Shown: one piece after another, positions 40,410-46,998 of the stretch
Layout of the letters: every line of letters starts with the position of its first letter
Numbering within the stretch: the stretch's first letter is position 1
Origin: Clostridiales bacterium
GTDB lineage: Bacteria > Bacillota > Clostridia > Saccharofermentanales > Saccharofermentanaceae
Assembly: GCA_017509205.1 (NCBI GenBank)
Contig: JAFWQF010000111.1
Location: 1 to 48,493 of the forward strand
Direction of reading: 5' to 3'
Length of the DNA stretch: 48,493 nt
Translations under genes and position numbers: made by a program
The notes under the pieces: model-generated
What the model was told of the DNA's origin: nothing
Databases searched by the model: none
Seen by the model: only the letters and a program-made list of their open reading frames with translations

Positions 40410-41560
40410 TGGCTGTTCCTCACGTGTTCTTCTACGAGTTTCCTGTAGTCTTTTATCCCGCGGAATCCCTTCTTTTTGTAATCGATCGAGAAACCCGCGA
40501 GTATGTTTCCGGACTTGAAAATCTTGTTTGTCACCATGCTCTTTTGAGAAAGTGCTGCGATGATGAACCTGCCGAGGAAAGTTTCGTCACGTTCCTCCGG
40601 CGCAGCGCTCTTATACTCCTGAACATAGGCATTAACATCAAAATCAGGGATCTCCATTCCCGAAAGTTCTTCGCCGAAAGCTTTCCAGTCAGCCGACGCA
40701 TCACCCTGCCTTTTGGTAATGATAGTCATTATCCTTTCAATATAAGGAGCAGCTGTTTCTTCATCGTAAGTATTCTTTTCGAAGACCGCGTTCTCTCCTC
40801 TTAAGTACTTCATCGCATATATCATCTGGCAGAAAGCATGGCGGTAATCCGACGGATTATCCTTCAGGCATTCCCTGTAGTTGTCCCATGCGGGAAGATA
40901 CTTGTATCTGATGAAGCTGTAGTCAGGCAAATGCCCTGCATGACCGTGACCGAGATTCAAGATGTTGGTCTCGCTCGGATTAAATACCGTGCTGTTATAG
41001 ACGGAATTCTCAATGTCATCTGAAGCGCCCGGGCTGTGCTTGAACGTCAGTTTTTTCGTTTCACCGTCAGGCATTATCTCGTAGAAATCATTGGTCGTAT
41101 TGTTGATGACAAGAGAAGGCGTGCCCGCAAAATTCTGATGAGCCCACGTGTCAGCCAAAACATGCATCGCTATGCCTGCGGCCTGAATACTCTTTCCCTT
41201 TGCAAGATCGACCGTGTCTTTCACAAGATCACCGTTAGGTCCGCAGATGAGTCTGTACTTGTTCTTATATGTTTTGGTTGCCCACCTGACTTCAGCGAAA
41301 AGATCCTTCGGCAGGAAATGGAAAGAAGACCATATCCTGGTGATATCCTGAAGCCCGACGGCATCCGCCCTGGTGTCAACGAGCTCAGCCTGTGACTGCG
41401 AAGTTGCGGCATGTACGGTGGCGGAAACGGATTTCAAAAACGTCTTGGTGCAGCAATCAACGAACTGATCACTGTAGCAAAGAGCCAGTGCCTCTTCGTG
41501 GGAGTAACCGGCGATATACGCTGCACAATAAGTTGCATAGTAGTGAAAATCCGCCTGCAA
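40406..41560 (-). CDS. DUF6765-family protein
   Basis: This 384-residue soluble protein starts with QADFHYYATYCAAYIAGY, which I associate with DUF6765, and contains HVLADTWAHQNFAGTPS, a His/Asp motif like that of zinc-dependent phospholipase C folds. It may be a metal-dependent hydrolase, but that is not shown. Start is TTG with AAGGGAG eight bases upstream, one base after the TAG of the preceding gene. There is no signal peptide. Confidence 0.75.
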   Translation of the reverse strand: MQADFHYYATYCAAYIAGYSHEEALALCYSDQFVDCCTKTFLKSVSATVHAATSQSQAELVDTRADAVGLQDITRIWSSFHFLPKDLFAEVRWATKTYKNKYRLICGPNGDLVKDTVDLAKGKSIQAAGIAMHVLADTWAHQNFAGTPSLVINNTTNDFYEIMPDGETKKLTFKHSPGASDDIENSVYNSTVFNPSETNILNLGHGHAGHLPDYSFIRYKYLPAWDNYRECLKDNPSDYRHAFCQMIYAMKYLRGENAVFEKNTYDEETAAPYIERIMTIITKRQGDASADWKAFGEELSGMEIPDFDVNAYVQEYKSAAPEERDETFLGRFIIAALSQKSMVTNKIFKSGNILAGFSIDYKKKGFRGIKDYRKLVEEHVRNSQ

Positions 41561-41561
41561 A

Positions 41562-42077
41562 CTACTTACTCCCTTCTTCTGCTTTTGCCCTGAAACGCCT
41601 TACATATATGGCCGCCATAAATACCTCAAATGAAACGACCAGAGAAGTAAGCTCCATGATGAGATTTGCATAGCTGTCGAAAAAATCCCGCTCTGCTGAC
41701 AGCACAGCATCGATTTCGACGGCTACGGAAATGACCGAAACTATGATCATGAGCACCAGAAAGACCAGATAAGCCTTTCCCGCTTTCTTTCCTTCGCCTT
41801 CCCTGCGCGCACGGATTCCCACAAATATTCGCAGCAGTACGTCGACCGACACTAAGATGACGGCAATTATGACTGCAAATAGCATTCCCACTGATCCGAG
41901 ATCCTCTTCTTCAGATGCAGTGAAGAGCGGTATTCTGAACGCAAACGTCCCGAGCAGCTTTATGATGCTCCATATGCCGAACACCATTACACCCGTCCCC
42001 AAAACAACGAGCGTGCTCGATTCCCTTCTGTATCTGAGTGATCCCGGATCGTTTTTCAGGATGTCCGTGTTTTCCAA
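41562..42077 (-). CDS. Four-span membrane protein of unknown function
   Basis: This 171-residue protein has four hydrophobic spans (about residues 24-45, 58-80, 98-120, 135-158) and a basic C-terminus. TTG start with AGGAG eight bases upstream. I recognise no family. It heads the operon with the DUF6765-like and DUF308 proteins. Confidence 0.65.
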   Translation of the reverse strand: MENTDILKNDPGSLRYRRESSTLVVLGTGVMVFGIWSIIKLLGTFAFRIPLFTASEEEDLGSVGMLFAVIIAVILVSVDVLLRIFVGIRARREGEGKKAGKAYLVFLVLMIIVSVISVAVEIDAVLSAERDFFDSYANLIMELTSLVVSFEVFMAAIYVRRFRAKAEEGSK

Positions 42078-42125
42078 GTGTTTTCTCCTAAAAACAATTC
42101 TGTCTGAATTATACTTCTACAGCTC

Positions 42126-42788
42126 TTAACAGTCCTGTGTGAACCTGCAGTCAGGGAAGCCCGCGCAGCCCCAGAACTCACCGAATTTGCCGTTTCTCTT
42201 CTTCATGATGTTTCCGCAAAGAGGACATGTTCTCATCTGTTTGACCGCATCACAAGGGTTTTCTATCTCATGCTTAAGACAGTCGTAAACCTGCTTGTTG
42301 ATATGGCAGTCCGCAAGCGCACGGTGCGCACCTTCATAAGAGACACCGTAATGATCTGCCAAAGATCCCAGAGCATGGCTGTAAAGATCAGGAAGGTATT
42401 TTCTTGAAAGGGCCAGCGTATCGACATAATCGTTGGTGATCTGTTTTCCGTAATAACGCACGGCATCGCGCTGGATGAATCCGAGATCGAACCGCCTGAT
42501 GTTGTGGCCGACCAGGACACTGCTCCCTATAAAAGAAATAAAATCCTTTAAAGCATGTTCCATGTCGGGAGCGTCTTTGACCATGTCATCCGTTATCCCG
42601 TTGATGCTGCTCGCCTGATAGGGAATGTGCATGCCGGGATTTACAAGCGTTGAAAACTCTTCTTCCACCTCTCCGCCTGAGACTTTGAGTGCCGAGATCT
42701 CCACCACCTGATCTGTTTCCGTGGAAAGCCCGGTGGTCTCCAGGTCAAATAAAACGTAATCAGTCAGAGGACTGTCCATATTTATCAT
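42126..42788 (-). CDS. DnaQ-type 3'-5' exonuclease with topoisomerase-type zinc finger
   Basis: This 220-residue protein is a DEDDh exonuclease: FDLETTGLS (motif I), GHNIRRFDLGF (motif II) and HRALADCHIN (motif III with catalytic His and Asp). After residue 180 it carries a four-Cys finger, CPLCGNIMKKRNGKFGEFWG followed by CAGFPDC, of the kind at the C-terminus of type IA topoisomerases. The finger probably binds single-stranded DNA. It may act in repair or as an editing-type nuclease rather than as the polymerase III epsilon subunit. Confidence 0.88.
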   Translation of the reverse strand: MINMDSPLTDYVLFDLETTGLSTETDQVVEISALKVSGGEVEEEFSTLVNPGMHIPYQASSINGITDDMVKDAPDMEHALKDFISFIGSSVLVGHNIRRFDLGFIQRDAVRYYGKQITNDYVDTLALSRKYLPDLYSHALGSLADHYGVSYEGAHRALADCHINKQVYDCLKHEIENPCDAVKQMRTCPLCGNIMKKRNGKFGEFWGCAGFPDCRFTQDC

Positions 42789-42815
42789 ATAAGGTTATTT
42801 CTTTTCTTAGAATAA

Positions 42816-42840
42816 TAGAGGAGCCTTAAAGACTCCTCTA
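42816..42840 (-). terminator. Terminator after the small zinc-ribbon gene
   Basis: TAGAGGAG and CTCCTCTA form an eight-base stem with a nine-base loop; on the minus strand TTATTCT follows. It lies 41 bases beyond the stop of the 74-residue protein and before the exonuclease start. Confidence 0.6.
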
Positions 42841-42880
42841 TCAATTTAAAGTGAAATCGCGCTTAAAGTAAATAGCCGTT

Positions 42881-43105
42881 TCACATCTTTCTCGTAAACA
42901 CAGAACCGCAGTTCTGGCAGACAAATTTGACTTTGCCCTTGCCGTTGAACCCTGTTCCAGCTCCTACAACAGCACCAACGGGTCCGAAGATCCAGCCGCC
43001 GATGGCACCGTTTACAAGGCCCTTGCCGACCTTGTATCTCTTGTTCTGTGTTACGGGCACGCAGTTCGTGCTCCTGCATGTAATCTTGGGGCATCTTATT
43101 CTCAT
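42881..43105 (-). CDS. Small zinc-ribbon protein with glycine-zipper span
   Basis: This 74-residue protein has Cys pairs at both ends (RCPKITCRSTNC and CQNCGSVF) around a Gly-rich hydrophobic stretch (GGWIFGPVGAVVGAGTG). The four Cys probably form a split zinc ribbon. AGGAGG precedes the ATG. Similar short proteins are frequent in Firmicutes with no known function. The overlapping alternative frame at 42846-43094 is not coding. Confidence 0.7.
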   Translation of the reverse strand: MRIRCPKITCRSTNCVPVTQNKRYKVGKGLVNGAIGGWIFGPVGAVVGAGTGFNGKGKVKFVCQNCGSVFTRKM

Positions 43106-43331
43106 ATGCTTAATCCTCCTTTATCCATCCATAGGATATTCTGCTCTGATGTCCTAATCTTGACGGGATTATTAAGAATTCAGAAATTCGGATTTACTCT
43201 TTGTCGACAGACCTTCCCCATTCTGTTGTCTAATCGACAATGCCGTTCTCAAAAGCAGAGGGACGGATTTTTCCTGCCGCATATTCGGGCAAAAATCAGG
43301 TAATATCCAAGAGCCGTTCTGAAGCAAAAAA

Positions 43332-43356
43332 ATACCCGTAGCAGTGCTCCGGGCAT
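43332..43356 (-). terminator. Terminator after the Lys/Ala-rich lipoprotein gene
   Basis: On the minus strand ATGCCCG and CGGGTAT form a seven-base stem, extended inside by AGC/GCT, and are followed by TTTTTTT. It is 20 bases beyond the stop at 43376. The rest of the 43106-43375 spacer shows nothing I can identify. Confidence 0.85.
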
Positions 43357-43375
43357 GTTGTTTATCAGTTAAATA

Positions 43376-44368
43376 TCAGCGAAAAAGATTGAGGGTACAG
43401 AAGAATCCTTTGTTCTGTGAGTTCTCACGTTTGGTTTCTTTTCTGAGCGGCTGCTTAGTTGAATGTCTCTTAGCATTCTGTCTTCTCTTAGCGAGCTCCT
43501 TTGCATACTGCTTAGCCTTCTTATCAGCCTTCTTTTTCTTTTGAGCCGCCTTCTTAGCTGCTCTTTCAGATGCCTTCTTTGCTGCTTTCTCAGCTGCAGC
43601 TTTCCTTGCGGCTTCCTTCTTGTTCTTTTCGGTAGCCTTCTTTTCTTCAGCGGCTTTCTTTGCTGAAGCAGCCTGTCTTGCAGCTTCCTTCTTTGCAATG
43701 GCAGCAACCGTTGCTGCGCCCTTCTTTGCTGATGCGATCTGCTCTGCAGCTACCTTTGCCTGTGCCTTCTGTGTGGCTTTCTTTACAGCAGCCTTTCCGG
43801 CCTCTTCCTTAGCTGCCTGCTGAGCATCTGAAGCAGCCTTGTTCATGTTCTTTCTGGATTCAGCATTCTTCTGGGCTGCATTCTTCTTGGCAGCGGCCTG
43901 CCTTGCAGCTGCGATCTTTTCATTCATATTCTTATAGTTTGCCGCGATCTTCTCAGCATCTGCCCTTGCCGTCTTTACGATAAGTGCTCTCGTATTGTCT
44001 ACGGCAGGATTCTTAAAAGGATCAGTTGAAGTCTTTTCAATCTTATTTACTGACTTCTTTGCAGGTGTTTTCTTATCTGCGGTCTTGCCTTTGTTGGCGG
44101 GATCAACTGAAGGTGCCTCCGGGGTTTCAGTATCATTGGTCTTTCCAACGACGGGTACATTAACAGTAACTGAAGTGTTCTGCTCAGCAGGTGTCTCTTC
44201 TGCAGGTGTCTGTTCCGTAGGTGCATTCTCTGTTTCAGAAGGCACCGTTACAGCGACGGGATCTACGGCCAGATTGATCTTGTGTCTCTGGGCAGCACAG
44301 CCTGATGCAGCTACACCTGAAGCAAGAACTGCACCTGTTACGATAAGCATCCAAAATTTTTTGTTCAT
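43376..44368 (-). CDS. Lys/Ala-rich lipoprotein (coiled or histone-H1-like)
   Basis: This 330-residue protein has a lipoprotein signal with lipobox AASGC, a Pro/Thr/Glu-rich stretch (residues 35-95) and then about 180 residues dominated by Ala and Lys (AAARQAAAKKNAAQKNAE, KKAAEKAAKK). The last segment resembles histone-H1-like or TolA-like tails and should be a long, strongly basic helix outside the cell. It could bind teichoic acid, DNA or polysaccharide. No enzyme motif is visible. GAGAGG precedes the ATG. Confidence 0.75.
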   Translation of the reverse strand: MNKKFWMLIVTGAVLASGVAASGCAAQRHKINLAVDPVAVTVPSETENAPTEQTPAEETPAEQNTSVTVNVPVVGKTNDTETPEAPSVDPANKGKTADKKTPAKKSVNKIEKTSTDPFKNPAVDNTRALIVKTARADAEKIAANYKNMNEKIAAARQAAAKKNAAQKNAESRKNMNKAASDAQQAAKEEAGKAAVKKATQKAQAKVAAEQIASAKKGAATVAAIAKKEAARQAASAKKAAEEKKATEKNKKEAARKAAAEKAAKKASERAAKKAAQKKKKADKKAKQYAKELAKRRQNAKRHSTKQPLRKETKRENSQNKGFFCTLNLFR

Positions 44369-44528
44369 TTCTTTTCCTCTCCTGTTTGTAGGTAGTTTTG
44401 TGTTTGACAGCTTGATTTAATCATCCGCCCCACCCTAAAACAACGAACAATGTCATGCGCTTTTGATGCTTTAGCAACAGGCTGAAAGGCTTTTGTCGAT
44501 TATCTTGAAAATATCCTGCTGACTATTC

Positions 44529-44537
44529 TGATATAAT
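44529..44537 (+). promoter_or_regulatory. Extended -10 promoter for the Cys-tail/radical SAM operon
   Basis: TGATATAAT is a perfect extended -10 element about 37 bases before the ATG at 44574. A clear -35 is not seen, which extended -10 promoters do not require. Confidence 0.55.
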
Positions 44538-44573
44538 TATTCTCGAAAGGGATAAGAGGATAATTGAAGGGAT

Positions 44574-45557
44574 ATGATCAAAGCATTCACAAAACTTAAG
44601 GCCTTATCTGCAGTAATGCTCATTGCATTACTGACGGTATTTATGCTGCCTTTAAAGTCTGATGCCGCAAAAGGAATGGATGAGATCCTCTTTTACGGAA
44701 TCGAAGCTCATTTACAGGATACGGGTTCGGTAGAACTCAAATACACGATCGAATGGAAAGTCCTTAAGGATGATTCCGATGGTGGCGTTTCCTGGGTCAA
44801 GATAGGAATACCGAATCCTAATGCGGAGAAGTTCACAGCACTTTCCGATAACATCAAATCCGTAAGCTATATGTCTGAAGGCGGATGTTTTGCGAAGGTT
44901 ATTTTCAAGACGGAGTATCATGCAGGAGCTACGTTCCGGTTCAGTTTCTCGATACTTCAGCACAACCTTTTCCAGGAGCCCAAAAGCTCCAAAGCTAACT
45001 ATGCTGCGGCCGATCAAAATGAGTGGGACGGACTATATGTATATTCGTTTACTCCGGGATGGTTTCCCGACATACCTGTCGACAGGTATGAGATCAAGTG
45101 GGATGCGGCCAAAGTCTCAAAGTGCGATGCTCCGTTTTACGGTGGTTACTATGTGAAATCAGGTACCCTTCCCGTCAACGGTCAGGCTTACATCCGCGTC
45201 GGCTACAACAGCGGATCTTATACCTTTACCAGGAAAACTGTCTTGCACCCGTTTTCGGGATTCTCGGAAGACGACATCGCGTTAATTGTACAGATCGTCC
45301 TTATCATTGTTATGATTATCATTTGCAGATTGTTATTCGGAGACCACTACCATTACAACGGTCGTCACGGCGGTTACCACCACTTTCACGGGCACGGCGG
45401 CGGATGCGCATGTGCATGTGCCTGTGCTTGCGCCTGCGCAGGCGGCGGCAGGGCCGGGTGTTCGCGTAAGGATTTCTACGGTACCAAAGTCTCTGCAAAG
45501 AGGCTTAAGAAAGTCTTGAAAGACGGAGCTAAAGATGCTGAATCAGAAACTGTATGA
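44574..45557 (+). CDS. Membrane protein with His-rich and (Cys-Ala)x6 C-terminal tail
   Basis: This 327-residue protein has a signal peptide (residues 8-31), an extracytoplasmic strand-rich domain of about 200 residues (weakly DUF2207-like), a membrane span at about residues 236-257 (IALIVQIVLIIVMIIICRLL) and a C-terminal tail. The tail holds a His-rich part (HYHYNGRHGGYHHFHGHGGG), then six Cys-Ala pairs, then GGGRAGCSRKDFYG and a Lys-rich end. The basic tail should be cytosolic by the positive-inside rule. The radical SAM gene starts 23 bases before its stop, so the two are translationally coupled. The tail looks like a substrate for modification or a metal site. GAAGGGAT precedes the ATG. 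Confidence 0.78.
   Translation: MIKAFTKLKALSAVMLIALLTVFMLPLKSDAAKGMDEILFYGIEAHLQDTGSVELKYTIEWKVLKDDSDGGVSWVKIGIPNPNAEKFTALSDNIKSVSYMSEGGCFAKVIFKTEYHAGATFRFSFSILQHNLFQEPKSSKANYAAADQNEWDGLYVYSFTPGWFPDIPVDRYEIKWDAAKVSKCDAPFYGGYYVKSGTLPVNGQAYIRVGYNSGSYTFTRKTVLHPFSGFSEDDIALIVQIVLIIVMIIICRLLFGDHYHYNGRHGGYHHFHGHGGGCACACACACACAGGGRAGCSRKDFYGTKVSAKRLKKVLKDGAKDAESETV
45405..45440 (+). repeat. Coding repeat: six Cys-Ala pairs
   Basis: Twelve codons alternate Cys and Ala, using TGC and TGT and GCA, GCC and GCT irregularly. The mixed synonymous codons show that the protein sequence is kept, and not a slipped DNA repeat. A seventh Cys follows in GGGRAGC. Confidence 0.9.
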
Positions 45558-46884
45558 GTTAGCAAACTGGAAGCAGGTCATACATACCACCTGGAACCCT
45601 GACGGACCGGGTGTTATCAGGATGCATATGGTTCCGCCAAAGTTTAATCCTTTCAAGATCACGGAGAGCCTCGTTATCATCAACGGATCGGAGATACTTC
45701 CCATAAATGAGAGCGGAGCGATCCTTCTTACGGAGTATGTTAAGAACGTTAACGCGTTCGGCCCGGGCCCCATGACAGATGAGGAACTGGACGTCATCAT
45801 CCGCAAGACTTTCAGGGGTGTTAAGAAAGTATTCCCCAGAGTAAAGGATGAAGTACTGAAGGATGATCTCTACTATTACGTGGATCTTTTCGAGGCCGTT
45901 GCAAAAGGAGAAGCGGTCGAAACAGATTACTGTTCTCTTTCCATCAGCGATTATGCCCGCTTCATGACCGCGCCTCACAGAATGGATCTCATTGTTTCTT
46001 CAATGAAACGTGACGGCAGGTGGAACTGCAATCAAAAGTGCGTTCACTGCTATGCTGCTGACCAGAAGGGCGCAGAGGAAAAGGAACTTACAACGGAAGA
46101 GTGGAAAAACATAATCAATAAACTTCGCAAAGAGAAGATCTCGCAGCTTACTTTTACAGGCGGCGAGCCCACCATGCGAAAAGACATACCCGAGCTAATC
46201 AAAGAGGCTCGCTGGTTCATCACGCGTCTGAATACAAACGGCGTAAACCTCACAAAAGAATACTGCAAAGAGCTTCGTGAAGCGGAACTCGATAACCTTC
46301 AGGTTACTTTCTATTCCTGTGACGAAGACATACATAACAAACTTGTCGGCGCGCCTAATTACCATAAGACTCTCGACGGCATCAAAAATGCGCTTGAAGC
46401 AGGCATCGACATGAGCATCAACACGCCTGTCTGCAGGCTCAACAAAGATTACAGGAAGACACTGGAATTTCTCCATGATCTCGGCATTACCTACGTAACC
46501 TGTTCAGGTCTTATCCTGACCGGAAATGCTAAGGGTGAGGAGTCTGAAGAGATGCGGATCGAAGGCGATGAACTCTACGAATCGCTTCGTGATGCGGTGG
46601 TATATGCATATGCTCATGATATGGAGATAAGTTTTACCTCACCGGGTCTTGTGAGCAGTGAACGCCTTTTGAAGATGCAGCTTGACGTACCCTCATGTGG
46701 TGCCTGCCTGAGCAATATGGCGATCACGCCTTCCGGGAATGTCGTTCCGTGCCAGAGCTGGCTTTCTGACGAACCTCTGGGTAATATCCTGACAACCAAA
46801 TGGAAGAAGATCTGGAACGATCCGCGCTGTAAAAAGATAAGGGAGATATCGGCAAAAGAAGACCAGATCTGTCAGCTCAGATGA
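45535..46884 (+). CDS. Radical SAM/SPASM maturase with RRE-like N-terminus
   Basis: This 449-residue enzyme has a radical SAM core with CNQKCVHC (Cys165, Cys169, Cys172), TFTGGEPTMRKD and SINTPVCRLN. Past residue 385 lies a SPASM-type auxiliary cluster region (CGACLSNMAITPSGNVVPCQ, with Cys388, Cys391 and Cys406, and two later Cys). The first 125 residues have a PqqD-like outline (ILPINESGAILLTEYVKN, MTDEELDVIIRKTF), as in RiPP recognition elements; this is a judgement by eye. SPASM enzymes modify peptides or proteins, and the Cys-rich neighbour is the obvious candidate substrate. It ends soon after the last Cys (CQLR), a little early for the family. GGAG precedes the ATG inside the upstream gene. 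Confidence 0.87.
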   Translation: MLNQKLYELANWKQVIHTTWNPDGPGVIRMHMVPPKFNPFKITESLVIINGSEILPINESGAILLTEYVKNVNAFGPGPMTDEELDVIIRKTFRGVKKVFPRVKDEVLKDDLYYYVDLFEAVAKGEAVETDYCSLSISDYARFMTAPHRMDLIVSSMKRDGRWNCNQKCVHCYAADQKGAEEKELTTEEWKNIINKLRKEKISQLTFTGGEPTMRKDIPELIKEARWFITRLNTNGVNLTKEYCKELREAELDNLQVTFYSCDEDIHNKLVGAPNYHKTLDGIKNALEAGIDMSINTPVCRLNKDYRKTLEFLHDLGITYVTCSGLILTGNAKGEESEEMRIEGDELYESLRDAVVYAYAHDMEISFTSPGLVSSERLLKMQLDVPSCGACLSNMAITPSGNVVPCQSWLSDEPLGNILTTKWKKIWNDPRCKKIREISAKEDQICQLR

Positions 46885-46941
46885 AAATATCTAATGCCAA
46901 TGTGCGGTTATTATGTTTAGCACATTTAAAACGCAAACAAA

Positions 46942-46975
46942 AAAAGATCCGGAGAATCTCTTCTCCGGATCTTTT
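46942..46975. terminator. Bidirectional terminator between convergent genes
   Basis: AAAAGATCCGGAGAA and TTCTCCGGATCTTTT form a perfect 15-base stem with a TCTC loop, 57 bases after the radical SAM stop and before the PPDK stop at 46999. Runs of A and T on both sides suit both strands. Confidence 0.92.
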
Positions 46976-46998
46976 GGTTTATCAGTTGTTATGTCTGA

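Noticed and set aside
39852..40448. Plus-strand frame that might follow the small-RNA promoter
   Set aside because: The strong terminator at 39723-39763 lies before it, and the minus strand encodes a six-span DUF308-like protein.
42846..43094. Alternative minus-strand frame across the small zinc-ribbon gene
   Set aside because: The frame at 42881-43105 has the ribosome site and paired Cys motifs; the alternative has neither.
45405..45440. Cys-Ala tract as a DNA microsatellite artefact
   Set aside because: Cys and Ala codons vary irregularly, so replication slippage alone does not explain it.
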